A DNA stretch of 64,000 nt from Fulvivirga sp. M361 (GCF_007097395.1 NZ_VKDC01000009.1:248001-312000), one strand, 5' to 3'; positions 42,648 through 52,572 are shown, numbered from the stretch's first letter. Notes: generated by a model from the sequence alone, not told the origin. Translations and numbers: made by a program.

Positions 42648-43885
42648 TAATCCGTAACTATTTTGTATAGCTTGGAAGAGGGTTTGATCGTTTCATCGAC
42701 TTTCATGGAGAAAATATCTCCTTTCTTCACCAGGTCAACACTTTTTTGGTCTACCCTGATTTCTGTTACTTCCGTCTTATGGACACCAATATTTGGCCCC
42801 GTAATTAATATTTTATCTCCCTTGCTTAAGGTGTGAGATTCCATTCTGAATTCCCCCACGTTTACCTTACCGAAATACTTGATGCCTCTGCCCAGGAATA
42901 GTTTCTTCTCTGTGGCCTTTGATCCATAGGAGTCGTTCCATTCTCCCATTTTTCGTCCCAGGTAATAGCCGTCCCAAAATCCGCGGTTGTACACGGTTGC
43001 CAGTTCGGTTGTCCAATGTTCGATCTTGTCTGCCGTGTAATTTCCTTCCCGGATAGATGAAACGGCTTGCTGATAACAACGTACCACAGTGTCAACATAA
43101 TCAGCCGAGCGACCTCTTCCTTCGATTTTAAGGATACTCACCCCGCTTTCTATGACTTTATCCAGAAACCCGATAGTGCAGAGGTCTTTCGCACTCATGA
43201 TGTACTCATTATCGATTTCCAGTTCAACACCATCATCTTTACTGGTTACAATGTATTCCTTTCGGCAGTTTTGAATACAGGCTCCCCTGTTGGCAGATGC
43301 ATTATCAGAATGAAGGCTTAAATAACATTTTCCTGATATGGCCATACAAAGCGCTCCATGAGCAAACACCTCCAATCTAACTAATTTACCAGATGGCCCC
43401 TTAATTTGCCTTCGTTCTATTTCCTGTGCTATTTCTGCCACTTGTCTCAGGCTTAGTTCCCTGGACAGGACTATTACATCGGCAAAGGCAGCATAGAACT
43501 CAACGGTTTCAATGTTGGTAATATTCGCCTGGGTAGAAATATGTAAAGGCATTTCAATGGATTTGCAATAAGACATAACGGCATGGTCTGATGCAATAAC
43601 AGCTGAAATTCCATGCTCTTTTGCATGGTCTACAATGGACCTCATCAGGCTGATATCATGACTGTAAAGCACTGTATTCAGCGTGAGATAAGATCTGACC
43701 TTATTGTCCTTACATATTTTGCTGATCTCCTTTAGGTCATCTCTTGTGAAGTTGACAGACGAACGTGCCCTCATATTGAGTTGTTCTGTGCCAAAATAGA
43801 TAGCGTTACATCCTGACTTTATAGCAGCAGTAAGTGATTCAAATGAACCTGCAGGGGCCAATATTTCTACTTGTTTGTTATTCAT
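42647..43885 (-). CDS. U32 family peptidase-like protein (TrhP/YegQ group)
   Basis: 412 residues: VEILAPAGSFESLTAAIKSG, NAIYFGTEQLNMRARSSVNF, HISTQANITNIETVEFY, and the U32 signature EVFAHGALCMAISGKCYLSL with NRGACIQNCRKEY. The four cysteines of this region (CM-GKCYL-GACIQNC) are Fe-S ligands in studied U32 proteins. TrhP/YegQ-type members take part in tRNA wobble-uridine or rRNA hydroxylation rather than proteolysis. The C-terminal beta domain (YFGKVNVGEFRMESHTLSKG) is typical of this branch. Overlaps the ferredoxin gene by one base. Confidence 0.82.
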   Translation of the reverse strand: MNNKQVEILAPAGSFESLTAAIKSGCNAIYFGTEQLNMRARSSVNFTRDDLKEISKICKDNKVRSYLTLNTVLYSHDISLMRSIVDHAKEHGISAVIASDHAVMSYCKSIEMPLHISTQANITNIETVEFYAAFADVIVLSRELSLRQVAEIAQEIERRQIKGPSGKLVRLEVFAHGALCMAISGKCYLSLHSDNASANRGACIQNCRKEYIVTSKDDGVELEIDNEYIMSAKDLCTIGFLDKVIESGVSILKIEGRGRSADYVDTVVRCYQQAVSSIREGNYTADKIEHWTTELATVYNRGFWDGYYLGRKMGEWNDSYGSKATEKKLFLGRGIKYFGKVNVGEFRMESHTLSKGDKILITGPNIGVHKTEVTEIRVDQKSVDLVKKGDIFSMKVDETIKPSSKLYKIVTD

Positions 43886-43915
43886 CCTGACTTGATGTTG
43901 TATTACGGGTTAATC

Positions 43916-44010
43916 ACAACCATATTATAATCAAACCACTAAAATAGCCATAAATGTATGTCCGAACGGATTTAGTCTGCCAGTTTCTACCGACAGAGCC
44001 GCCTCCATGG
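43916..44010. repeat. C-family repeat, partial (copy C3)
   Basis: ACCATATTATAATCAAACCA, CTAAAATAGCCATAAATGTA and GTCCGAACGGATTTAG. The B half is missing. Confidence 0.55.
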
Positions 44011-44086
44011 TTATGAGTATTTAGTTATCCTGGTTAATCTTAGAAATCAAAGTACTAAATCATACCATTCTTTGATTTCTTAAAGG

Positions 44087-46855
44087 TCATAAACTGCACA
44101 ATAATTTAATCACTCTTTTTAAATTACTGACATCAGAATACCTCCTGAATAACTCTTGCCTACTTTCATCGAAGCCTGAAGTTCCATTGGTGATGGACAC
44201 TTCCAGCAATAATTCCAGAAGCTTTTTAAAATACTTTGGAACTGCTTGAGGGGAAGTGGATTGGATGGAATGTAAAATGATTTCTTCAACCGCCTCCGAA
44301 TGCTGTTTTGATACGCCGGATATTGTTTTTAATTCTGCCACCAGACGATTCAACCTCATGTAATGCGAACAGATCATTTTATCAAGGATTTTCCCCATCA
44401 ATTCCAAATTGATTCTGCTTTGATGTATGGCAGAAATAACCGCTTCAGTGGCCATTGCTTTTACCGACTTTTCACTGCACCCAAGTCCTGCGCAAATGGT
44501 AAGGCATTTCATTTCGTCAAGAGATTGATTGGACAAACAGAGGTCTTCCAAGAAATACTTTGACGGAATATCGGACACCGAAGAGTAACCTGCACAAGAC
44601 CCTATCCACCTTGCTGCTATTGAATAACAAACATCTTGTTTATTTGGAGTGCTGGAAAGCATCCATTTAATATCCATTTCACGGTCATATTCCATGAACC
44701 ATCCGTCGAAGTGACTCAATAACTGTAATGGATAAATAAGTTTGTGGTTACTATTTTCGATCTTATTGTCTTCTCTCTTCTTTAAGACATTGAGACTTGA
44801 AAACAACCCTTTTTTTGCTGTAGTATCTTTCAATTGCAGAGGTGGATCGATAATTATTTTGTCGTGGTGATATGGCCCTTTGTCAATATGGATATTCCAT
44901 TTTAATAGTGCAGGTTCCACCACATCATAGTAGGAATCGTATTCGCTGTGTATTTTTAGAATTTCGTTTGGTGAAAGGGTTCTGGCCGCTGCCAGCCATG
45001 CAAATGGAAATTTATCAGGCTTATAATTTCCTTGAAGAAACATAAATTCAACAATGTTTCTAATTTCTCCGGATACGATGGACAACTTTTGTTTGTCAAA
45101 CTCCGAATTCATGTCTAATCGTACGATGGCCTGGATCAGGTCGTGTTCATCAATGGCTTGATTTGCTTTTTGGTTATCAGCTACCCTGTCCACAAAAGTG
45201 TTGGCATCAATAAAATAAGGTTTAATGTCAGGAATGGATAATGGATTGTAATCTTTTCCATTTCTTTTGATCTGCAGATATTGGTTAAGCCGTGCTTTTT
45301 GAAAAAGAAATATCCTGGACATCTTAAAGCTTTCATACTTAGCTTCATATTCGATGTCATAATTAAAATCATTTATCCAGGAAAGGAGAAAACCTGCTAA
45401 ATATCCTCTGGTGAAACTGAATCCGTCAGAAAGATTGTACCAGTGTATTATTCTTTTCTCAATAGGCTTTAATAGTTCTACCGGAAATTCCTTTATTAAA
45501 AAGGCAGATTGATAGATTTGTTCGATGTCTGCGATATTGGAAGGTGATTCCAATGTTCTGGTGATGTGATAACTAAGTTCCTGTGCATCCAATATGGGTT
45601 CAATGGTCTCTCTGAAGGCTTCTACCGATTGAATATCCTCCTCTCCGGGATCCGGGCTAATAGAATGATCAGTCTCGATCCATTTTGCAAAATCAATTTT
45701 TAATGAAGGGAGTACGCATTCTTTATATTGTTTTAGTTCATCACAAATAATGGAATCGTACCCCGGCATTTTGCCAAGAAGATTACAGATCTTTTTCTGA
45801 ACATCGACATCAGAAAGCAATAAGCCGCGAATGATTTTTTGGATCACAAGTGGGCTGAAACTGGCGTCATTTTTAACGATTTTTTCGAGTATGGAAATGG
45901 CCATATTCACAACACCTTTTTTGTCAGAAATGAGGACATGATCCACTTGATCAAGGTATTTTTGCGGATCCAGCAGGTTATTTTTTGAAAGTAGATGTAA
46001 TGCTTTCAGCGCAAAAGACTTTGTTGGCCCGATAGCATTAGATAATAGTGAAAGGTACTGATCTTCCAATGACTTTCTCTCTGAAAGGGTTGGATTAAGA
46101 AACTCATGAAACCTGGAAAACCATCCGGAACGAAATTGTATCCATTCATTTTTGAGCGGATCAAAGGTCTTTTCGAGAATTTCCTGTCTGTTTAGTTTCC
46201 CATTGGTGATCAACTTCTCAATGGTCTTATCCCAATAGGGAGGTCCGCCATATTTTTCAATACTAGACATATTAGCGTCTCCTGTTCCCTGTACCTGAAA
46301 TATCCTCCAAAAGTCTTCCGAGAGCACATCGTTATTCTCAACAAGAAAATGGTACAGGTTATTGGTATTATCACGATCATTGAAACGTAGCCTTTCAGGA
46401 ATGCTTATTAAACCAACGATATAGTTATCCGACGTTGGTTTTGGGATCACTCCCTCTGTATAGTATTTTCTAACATGATCATAGGCTCGAAAATTCTGAT
46501 CCAGAATATGATCGAAATATTGAGGGATCCAGTTTAGCCGGAGTTTTTTAATTGCCCTGAAAACAGCGGGCTCTTTAATAGACCAGTAGGCTGTCCAGTC
46601 TAACTTCTTTATATCACTGTAACTCCAAAGCGCCAAACACCCAATGAAGCATTTAGGTCTTAGGGCTATTTTAGTTTGATCACGGGTTTCCCAGTTAAAT
46701 AGTTCTTTGGAGATCGGTTTTAGTTGAAGAGCGGCTTTTTTTTTCTGGTCACTTCCAATTCCAGTGACATATTCGAACCATTCCTGATCAGTCATGGTGG
46801 TCATATTTTCATACAGATGAATGTCTTCCATAGCCGTTTTAGTTTTTTTACTCAT
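44087..46855 (-). CDS. DUF6493-type protein of a SWIM-coupled pair
   Basis: 922 residues, no signal peptide or membrane segments. Mostly alpha-helical, with HEAT/ARM-like stretches (ALKALHLLSKNNLLDPQKYL, VNMAISILEKIVKN, VQKKICNLLGKMPG) in the first half. The ends (DWTAYWSIKEPAVFRAIKKL, and PFAWLAAARTLSPNEILKIH) match the large DUF6493/MolR-like partner of SWIM-domain proteins. It overlaps the SWIM gene by 8 bases, so the two are translationally coupled. In other bacteria this pair is often accompanied by MoxR-type ATPase and VWA genes, which are absent here. Function unknown; scaffold or conflict system is speculation. Confidence 0.7.
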   Translation of the reverse strand: MSKKTKTAMEDIHLYENMTTMTDQEWFEYVTGIGSDQKKKAALQLKPISKELFNWETRDQTKIALRPKCFIGCLALWSYSDIKKLDWTAYWSIKEPAVFRAIKKLRLNWIPQYFDHILDQNFRAYDHVRKYYTEGVIPKPTSDNYIVGLISIPERLRFNDRDNTNNLYHFLVENNDVLSEDFWRIFQVQGTGDANMSSIEKYGGPPYWDKTIEKLITNGKLNRQEILEKTFDPLKNEWIQFRSGWFSRFHEFLNPTLSERKSLEDQYLSLLSNAIGPTKSFALKALHLLSKNNLLDPQKYLDQVDHVLISDKKGVVNMAISILEKIVKNDASFSPLVIQKIIRGLLLSDVDVQKKICNLLGKMPGYDSIICDELKQYKECVLPSLKIDFAKWIETDHSISPDPGEEDIQSVEAFRETIEPILDAQELSYHITRTLESPSNIADIEQIYQSAFLIKEFPVELLKPIEKRIIHWYNLSDGFSFTRGYLAGFLLSWINDFNYDIEYEAKYESFKMSRIFLFQKARLNQYLQIKRNGKDYNPLSIPDIKPYFIDANTFVDRVADNQKANQAIDEHDLIQAIVRLDMNSEFDKQKLSIVSGEIRNIVEFMFLQGNYKPDKFPFAWLAAARTLSPNEILKIHSEYDSYYDVVEPALLKWNIHIDKGPYHHDKIIIDPPLQLKDTTAKKGLFSSLNVLKKREDNKIENSNHKLIYPLQLLSHFDGWFMEYDREMDIKWMLSSTPNKQDVCYSIAARWIGSCAGYSSVSDIPSKYFLEDLCLSNQSLDEMKCLTICAGLGCSEKSVKAMATEAVISAIHQSRINLELMGKILDKMICSHYMRLNRLVAELKTISGVSKQHSEAVEEIILHSIQSTSPQAVPKYFKKLLELLLEVSITNGTSGFDESRQELFRRYSDVSNLKRVIKLLCSL

Positions 46856-48209
46856 TTTGAGTTAGTCTTAATTTTACAGCCAGAATGTGTTTACAATCCC
46901 CTCTATCTCCCTGATGCTTTCCATACCAGGTACATGTGCACTTTGATGTATTTCTTACGATCATAACGTGATGTATGGCATCCGTTCCTTTTACATTTGC
47001 CCGGGTACAGGAATCATTTCTTTCAATAATTTGAACATTATCCCCCTCCAATAGCTTTTTTGCAGATTTGTAACGAGGGTTTAGGTTGAATTCATCCGTT
47101 CGTTTAATAGGTAGTTCTCTGTAGTAATATGCTCTCTGCACCAGGTCATACCCTAACAGACCCGAAGTTGCCAGTCTGGCTAACGTAGCATCGACTTCTT
47201 CACTGGAATAGTCGTTTAATATTGAAAACACATACTTATTAACGGAGTCATTATCTTTGAACTTCGTACGAATAGACGTGATGATCTCCTGGTCTACATC
47301 TGTGACAAGGTCATTCAATATCTTACCTTCACCGGAAAAGCCCCGCCAAACATCCCCGGAAATTACCAGGGTGAAATCAATTCCATCAAATGTCAGCCTC
47401 CAGGCAGATACCGTATGATGATCAGAGGCAAATATTTGTAATTTGTCAGCATAATTGATTATGTCCTCTAAAAGTCTAAGTCTTTCGACTCCGTTAACAT
47501 GAATGGAATCTGTCTTCTTAACCGTTGAAAATCTATGTGGCCCAATAGTGGTGAGGTAGAATGGTGTCTTATTGTTTAAATTTTTTGGGATTGATCTGAT
47601 GAGTTGAACCGCCTGGACCTTGTTGAGTTCAAGCCTGAGGTCTGTTTGAGCAAGAAAGGCTTGCGTATTTGCCAGACCCTTAAGCCATCTTTTTGGTAAC
47701 GGAACTTTCTTTTCAATTATGTCCTTTTCGTTTTTCTTAACTGATATGCTTTCTTCACCAACTTCAAGAATTAGTTCATCACTTTGTCTTAGTGTGGAAA
47801 GTTGATTTAACATTTCACTGTTAAAATCAACATTGGTAGTTCCATTTGAAATCTTGATTCCTGTCGTTTCACTTTGGTCAATATCAACTTTGGCATAAAT
47901 TCCACAACATGTTGAAAAGCCTTCGAATCTGATTTTATCATTACCAACGGATATTATAGGATCGCTTAATGCACTGATATTTTGTAATGCATTAGCTGGA
48001 ATAAAATAGCGCGATGCAACCACTCTTGATAAAGTGCGAAGCGTCTTCCCAAATATAAAAGGGTTGGTGATGGTACCACGAAAAAGAAACGGACTTTTGC
48101 CGGGCTCTTCCTGGACAGGGAGTTGTAAGCTTAACTGCTTATGACCTTCTATTTCACTCAGGTGCGAAGTACCATGGAATTTAAGAGTATTCGTTATTAC
48201 CTCACGCAT
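46848..48209 (-). CDS. SWIM zinc-finger protein
   Basis: 453 residues. The SWIM motif is near the C-terminus: CTCTWYGKHQGDRGDCKHIL, CxC followed by CxH. The N-terminal 400 residues contain a beta-rich region with WRLTFDGIDFTLVISGDVWR, AYYYRELPI and YKSAKKLLEGDNVQIIERN, as in SWIM proteins coupled to DUF6493. The motif binds zinc and mediates DNA or protein contacts. First gene of the two-gene unit. Confidence 0.8.
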   Translation of the reverse strand: MREVITNTLKFHGTSHLSEIEGHKQLSLQLPVQEEPGKSPFLFRGTITNPFIFGKTLRTLSRVVASRYFIPANALQNISALSDPIISVGNDKIRFEGFSTCCGIYAKVDIDQSETTGIKISNGTTNVDFNSEMLNQLSTLRQSDELILEVGEESISVKKNEKDIIEKKVPLPKRWLKGLANTQAFLAQTDLRLELNKVQAVQLIRSIPKNLNNKTPFYLTTIGPHRFSTVKKTDSIHVNGVERLRLLEDIINYADKLQIFASDHHTVSAWRLTFDGIDFTLVISGDVWRGFSGEGKILNDLVTDVDQEIITSIRTKFKDNDSVNKYVFSILNDYSSEEVDATLARLATSGLLGYDLVQRAYYYRELPIKRTDEFNLNPRYKSAKKLLEGDNVQIIERNDSCTRANVKGTDAIHHVMIVRNTSKCTCTWYGKHQGDRGDCKHILAVKLRLTQNE

Positions 48210-48498
48210 GTTCTTTTTGAAGTCTCACAGGTCAATATTGTTTTATGTCATTTTTAAAACGGACTTATTTTTATCAAGCACTATATTGGGCGGCCTTACC
48301 AAAAAATTAGACGGCTTAATTAAGAGATCAAATTAGCAACATAAACCGTCAAATGAAAAGTCAAATTATCAAGACAATAAAATCCAGCGAGCAAGGTGGT
48401 AAGGTAGGGGCATCTGGCGTGGAATGAAGATCCAATCGAGCTTTCCTCCTTACGGAGTTGTCATACACCTCTCTTGCAAAGACCTGCTGAGAGGATTA
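48210..48498. other. Intergenic region upstream of the SWIM gene
   Basis: No gene seen; the sequence upstream of 48209 is AT-rich and likely holds the promoter of the SWIM/DUF6493 unit. Confidence 0.35.
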
Positions 48499-48948
48499 TT
48501 ATTTTTTGACATACCACTTAAAAGAAGAACTACCAAGTTTATGTTCTATGATTTCACCACTGATAACGTTTCTGGTCATGCGGTCCATTTTTCCATTCGT
48601 TCCGCCTATGAATGTCCATTCTAAGTTTTCTTTAAGCCGGATAGCACCTTCATCAAAATCGGGAGATTGTCCGGTGATCGGCCTTATTTGTGCATGGACG
48701 ATGGAGTCACTTTGTATGGTCAGGAAAGCAGCATCCGATAAATGCTCAACGCTTATTTTTTGTATGTTCGGGTGCTGAAAACCCCAGGCAATTCTTACTT
48801 CCTTACCGGTCCGTATTGCATTTATTAAGTTTTGAATGTTCCCTTCCACAGCTTGTCCGTTGGTGTCGTTGTGGTATACCAGCTCCCAATTTTGAGCAGA
48901 TAGTTGAAGGGTACTTGTCAGGATAAGAATGGTTAAACCAATTTTCAT
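48499..48948 (-). CDS. Secreted protein of unknown function, VirK-like pattern
   Basis: 149 residues with a signal peptide (IGLTILILTSTLQLSAQ). The mature sequence NWELVYHNDTNGQAVEGNIQ, then LINAIRTGKEVRIAWGFQHP, HLSDAAFLTIQSDSIVHAQI and GTNGKMDRMTRNV resembles VirK-type small secreted proteins (G-i-LI-AI-G--VRI-W). That link is weak. It is divergent from the MFS transporter gene, with a D-type hairpin between them. Confidence 0.55.
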   Translation of the reverse strand: MKIGLTILILTSTLQLSAQNWELVYHNDTNGQAVEGNIQNLINAIRTGKEVRIAWGFQHPNIQKISVEHLSDAAFLTIQSDSIVHAQIRPITGQSPDFDEGAIRLKENLEWTFIGGTNGKMDRMTRNVISGEIIEHKLGSSSFKWYVKK

Positions 48949-49001
48949 AATGAATAAATTTGATACTGATTGAATTACGATAGAGCTTAAAGATTGTTTT
49001 T

Positions 49002-49044
49002 CCTCCTTCTCAGCGACCGCATACGAGAGAGACTGAGAAGGAGG
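49002..49044. terminator. D-family hairpin (copy D4), 12-bp perfect stem
   Basis: CCTCCTTCTCAG (49002-49013) pairs with CTGAGAAGGAGG (49033-49044). On the reverse strand the loop contains TCTCTCGTA, the D-core beginning. It lies between the divergent genes at 48948 and 49184, which is unusual for a terminator and suggests the element is mobile or regulatory. Confidence 0.55.
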
Positions 49045-49183
49045 TTAAATCTCATGTTTGTTAGCAGAAAATACTATTCCTCTGATGAACTTATGCATAT
49101 ACGTTCGAAGGGTTATCTTGTTTTTAGCAGAGCAGGATGGATATAAAAGGCATTTACTATATTCGCCGAATAATTCTGACCGA

Positions 49184-50491
49184 ATGCTCAACAATAAGAA
49201 AACAATTAATGCCTGGTGTATGTACGACTGGGCCAATTCCGTATATTCACTTACCATCACTTCAGCCGTTTTTCCCATTTATTATCAGGCAGTTGCTGTA
49301 AATGCAAATGGAGGAGATACGGTACGTTTCTTCGGGGTGGAAGTGGTGAACTCGGTGCTTTATTCCTATGCACTTTCTGTGTCTTTTCTTCTGGTTGCGA
49401 TCATGCTGCCTATTCTCTCAGGAATAGCTGATTATGCAGGGAAAAAGAAATTTTTTCTTAAGGTTTTTATGTTCTTAGGATCTTTTTCATGCATTGGTCT
49501 TTTCTTTTTTACGGGGAAAAATATTGAATGGGGGATCCTATGTTCGGTACTGGCCAGCATAGGCTATTCGGGCAGCCTTGTCTTTTATGATGCCTTCTTA
49601 AACGAGATTGTCACCGTAGATCAACGAGATATAGTAAGTGCAAAGGGCTATTCCTATGGATACCTGGGGGGTGTGATTTTGCTGGTGATTAATTTGCTGG
49701 TCATTACATTTTACGATGCGTTTGGTCTTCCGGGAGAAGGCGTGGCTTCCAGGGTTGCGTTTCTGACGGTAGGTGTTTGGTGGATCGTATTTTCCTTGTA
49801 TGCGATGTCTAAGCTTCCTGAAAACCCCCATGACAGGAAGCCTAAAGGGTACTATCTCACCAATGGATACCGGGAACTTCGCCACGTGTGGAAGCAACTA
49901 AAAGAAATGGATGGAATGCGAAAGTACCTTTTGGCATTTTTCTTCTACAACATGGGCGTGCAGACTGTCATGTACCTGGCCGCTACATTTGGATCTAAAG
50001 AGTTGAAGCTTTCGGCAGATAAACTTATCATGACCATTTTGCTCATCCAGTTTTTAGGAATAGCAGGAGCTTATTTCTTTGCCTATCTCTCAAAACGCAA
50101 AGGGAATGTTCAGTCATTGCTGGTCACGATTGTCATTTGGATCTTTTGCTGTGTATATGCCTATTTCGTGACAGAAGAAACGCAATTTTATGCTTTAGCG
50201 GCGGTAGTGGGATTGATCATGGGTGGGATACAGGCTCTTTCGAGAGCGACATTCTCAAAGATAATGCCGGTAGACACAGTAGATACTGCCTCTTTCTTTA
50301 GCTTCTATGATGTTACGTTCAACCTGTCTATTGTTATAGGCACCTTTGTTTACGGATACATCGAACAGGTAACGGGCAGCATGAGAAATAGTACGTTGGC
50401 ACTTGCGTCGTTTTTTGTCATTGGAATGATTTTTCTTTCGCAGGTGAAACTTAAAAGTGTAAAAACTCAGACCGCTGATGTACCGTCCTGA
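49184..50491 (+). CDS. MFS transporter, UMF1/Atg22 family
   Basis: About 435 residues from the ATG at 49184: NKKTINAWCMYDWANSVYSL is the conserved start of UMF1 (Atg22-like) transporters. Twelve hydrophobic segments can be traced, with the MFS loop ADYAGKKKFFLK between TM2 and TM3, and ALSRATFSKIMP in the second half. An upstream ATG at 49058 would add 42 residues that do not look like a transporter and cross the hairpin side, so it is rejected. The substrate is unknown; amino acids are suspected for the family. Confidence 0.85.
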   Translation: MLNNKKTINAWCMYDWANSVYSLTITSAVFPIYYQAVAVNANGGDTVRFFGVEVVNSVLYSYALSVSFLLVAIMLPILSGIADYAGKKKFFLKVFMFLGSFSCIGLFFFTGKNIEWGILCSVLASIGYSGSLVFYDAFLNEIVTVDQRDIVSAKGYSYGYLGGVILLVINLLVITFYDAFGLPGEGVASRVAFLTVGVWWIVFSLYAMSKLPENPHDRKPKGYYLTNGYRELRHVWKQLKEMDGMRKYLLAFFFYNMGVQTVMYLAATFGSKELKLSADKLIMTILLIQFLGIAGAYFFAYLSKRKGNVQSLLVTIVIWIFCCVYAYFVTEETQFYALAAVVGLIMGGIQALSRATFSKIMPVDTVDTASFFSFYDVTFNLSIVIGTFVYGYIEQVTGSMRNSTLALASFFVIGMIFLSQVKLKSVKTQTADVPS

Positions 50492-50812
50492 AATTAATGA
50501 CGGACAAATTTTACAAAGCCCATGAGTGGTAGTTTTTGCTTTATTTTTTAAAGCGCTTAGAAATAAATCAAAGTTTGCTATAAGCACTATCAAAGAAGAT
50601 TTATCTTTGTGGCGCTAAAATTTTTGGATGTTTAGATTTAAAAAGGATTTGGTGAAGTAAATAACCTTGGGCTGAATGCCAAAGGTTATCCCCTCTGTTT
50701 GACTCAGGCATGTTCTTGTCAGAGTTACTTTCATATCTATATACTAATAATGTAAGGCTTGACTAAAACGTCAAAGTGTTATGTCATGTCTTCGAAAATA
50801 AATTGAAACATC
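50492..50812. other. Intergenic region, nothing recognised
   Basis: About 320 bases between two forward genes. No coding frame, repeat or clear terminator hairpin was found. The AT-rich second half may hold the methyltransferase promoter. Confidence 0.35.
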
Positions 50813-51586
50813 ATGAGTAATGAAAATAAATCAATTCACGAATTCGACCTCAATTTAATCTGCGAATATTTTTCAGGCGTCGAACGACAAGGCCCGGGTA
50901 GCCCCGAGGTAACGATCAAAGCACTAAGCTTTATCGACAATCTTACGAATGGATCCTATATTGCCGACATTGGTTGCGGAACAGGTGGCCAAACCATGGT
51001 TATGGCCCAAAATACCCCCGGGCACATTACAGGCATCGACTTATTTCCGGGTTTTATAGATTTATTTAATGGGAATGCAAAGAAGCTGGGTCTTCAGGAT
51101 AGAGTAGACGGTATTGTTGGCTCGATGGATAACCTTCCCTTCAAAAAAGACGAGTTAGACTTGATCTGGTCAGAAGGGGCCATTTATAATATAGGCTTTG
51201 AACGGGGCTTGAGAGAATGGCGGAAATTTCTCAAAGCAGGTGGTTATATTGCTGTTTCTGAAATATCATGGTTTACCAAAGAACGACCTTCCGAACTCAA
51301 TGAGTTTTGGCAGGATGCTTATTCTGAGATAGACACTATTCCAAATAAGGTGGAGCAAATGCAAAATTCCGGATATGTCCCTGTTGCCACTTTTATCTTA
51401 CCGGAAAATTGCTGGACGGAACATTTTTATGTTCCACAAGTTGCTGCACAAGAAGCCTTTTTAAAGAAATATGCAGACAATAAAACGGCGGTAGAATTCA
51501 TAGTAAACCAACAGGATGAAGCTCAGTTATATGATAAGTATAAAGAGTACTATGGCTATGTATTTTACATCGGAAAGAAGGTTTAA
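50813..51586 (+). CDS. Class I SAM-dependent methyltransferase
   Basis: 257 residues. Motif I is [16 protein letters not shown] (about 57-72), motif [18 protein letters not shown], then [20 protein letters not shown] and [20 protein letters not shown]. It is a cytosolic class I (Rossmann-like) methyltransferase. The acceptor cannot be told from the sequence. It stands alone with a good terminator 14 bp after its stop. Confidence 0.88.
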   Translation: MSNENKSIHEFDLNLICEYFSGVERQGPGSPEVTIKALSFIDNLTNGSYIADIGCGTGGQTMVMAQNTPGHITGIDLFPGFIDLFNGNAKKLGLQDRVDGIVGSMDNLPFKKDELDLIWSEGAIYNIGFERGLREWRKFLKAGGYIAVSEISWFTKERPSELNEFWQDAYSEIDTIPNKVEQMQNSGYVPVATFILPENCWTEHFYVPQVAAQEAFLKKYADNKTAVEFIVNQQDEAQLYDKYKEYYGYVFYIGKKV

Positions 51587-51600
51587 ATAATTTATGTAAT

Positions 51601-51632
51601 AAGGATTGTCCTGGTTTTTCAGGGCAATCCTT
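51601..51632 (+). terminator. Intrinsic terminator of the methyltransferase gene
   Basis: AAGGATTGTCCTG (51601-51613) pairs with CAGGGCAATCCTT (51620-51632) with one mismatch and a GTTTTT loop, followed by AAATC. Confidence 0.75.
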
Positions 51633-51711
51633 AAATCTGGAAATTAGATCTATTCTATGATTCGAATCGATACAAATGTTCTCCCGGCATTGGGGCCTGC
51701 CGGGTCTTTGT

Positions 51712-52572
51712 TCATTTTTTCAGTTGCTCTTTTAAATAGTTTTCCAATGTTGTAGGAAGTTTTTTCGTGTCATTGGGTTGTTCAGGAACAGTCTTATGGT
51801 CAATAACGGCTTGTGTCATATCTGAAAGGTTTTTTGCTGTATTTTCCGTAAACCCGACTGACAAAAGCATTTCTTTCCATTGCTCCTTGGGTAGGGATTG
51901 AACGGTTACTTCTTTGTCGAGCAATTTCGAAAAGATTCTGGCAACATCGAGCGAACTGTATTTTTGTTGTCCCGTCAATTCAAAAATTCGTCTGTTTCCC
52001 GCAGTTGACTGTTCTGTCATGGCCCGGGCTATGAATTTTGCCAGGTCAATCGGTGAATTCATTTCGATTTTTAAGTTTTCAGGGAAAAAGGTGGGTAATA
52101 CACCATACCGCGCTACAGTTTCCAGATAGCCAAGCCAATTGCTGAAATAATAGGACGGTCTGATAAATACTTTATCGATAGCTAAATCATCAAAACCCTG
52201 TTCTAACATCCGTGACATGAAAATATTACCTGTATTGCCTTCTATGTGTGCTCCAATACATGACAAGCCTATGATTTTTTGAATCCCGGCCGCCTGAACG
52301 ACTTTTCTGTAATTTTCAATTATCCGTTTCGTGTCCTCAATGATATTATTTGATCCGGGGTTCTCAGGTGTCAAAACAAAAATCGCGGTTCCTCCTTTAC
52401 ATGCTTCTGTAAGTTGTTCTACATTGAACAAGTCTGCCTTTCGGGCTTCAATGGTTTTGTCTACAAGCTTTTTGGGATTTCTGACGACAGCTCTTACGGG
52501 GAATCTGTTTCTTTTGATTTCGTTAATAAGGTTTGAGCCTACCTGCCCCGTTGCTCCTACAATGATGTTCAT
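51712..52572 (-). CDS. NmrA-like NAD(P)-binding protein
   Basis: 286 residues with MNIIVGATGQVGSNLINEIK (GxxGxxG) and VRAVVRNPKKL, then VFIRPSYYFSNWLGYLETVA and FELTGQQKYSSLDVARIFSK. This is the NmrA/atypical SDR group, which senses the NADP(H) ratio or reduces quinones. The Tyr-x-x-x-Lys catalytic pair is absent, as in sensory members. No operon partner. Confidence 0.83.
   Translation of the reverse strand: MNIIVGATGQVGSNLINEIKRNRFPVRAVVRNPKKLVDKTIEARKADLFNVEQLTEACKGGTAIFVLTPENPGSNNIIEDTKRIIENYRKVVQAAGIQKIIGLSCIGAHIEGNTGNIFMSRMLEQGFDDLAIDKVFIRPSYYFSNWLGYLETVARYGVLPTFFPENLKIEMNSPIDLAKFIARAMTEQSTAGNRRIFELTGQQKYSSLDVARIFSKLLDKEVTVQSLPKEQWKEMLLSVGFTENTAKNLSDMTQAVIDHKTVPEQPNDTKKLPTTLENYLKEQLKK

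Noticed and set aside
49058-49183. N-terminal extension of the MFS transporter
   Set aside because: The conserved UMF1 start (WCMYDWANS) begins shortly after the ATG at 49184, and the extension has no transporter character.
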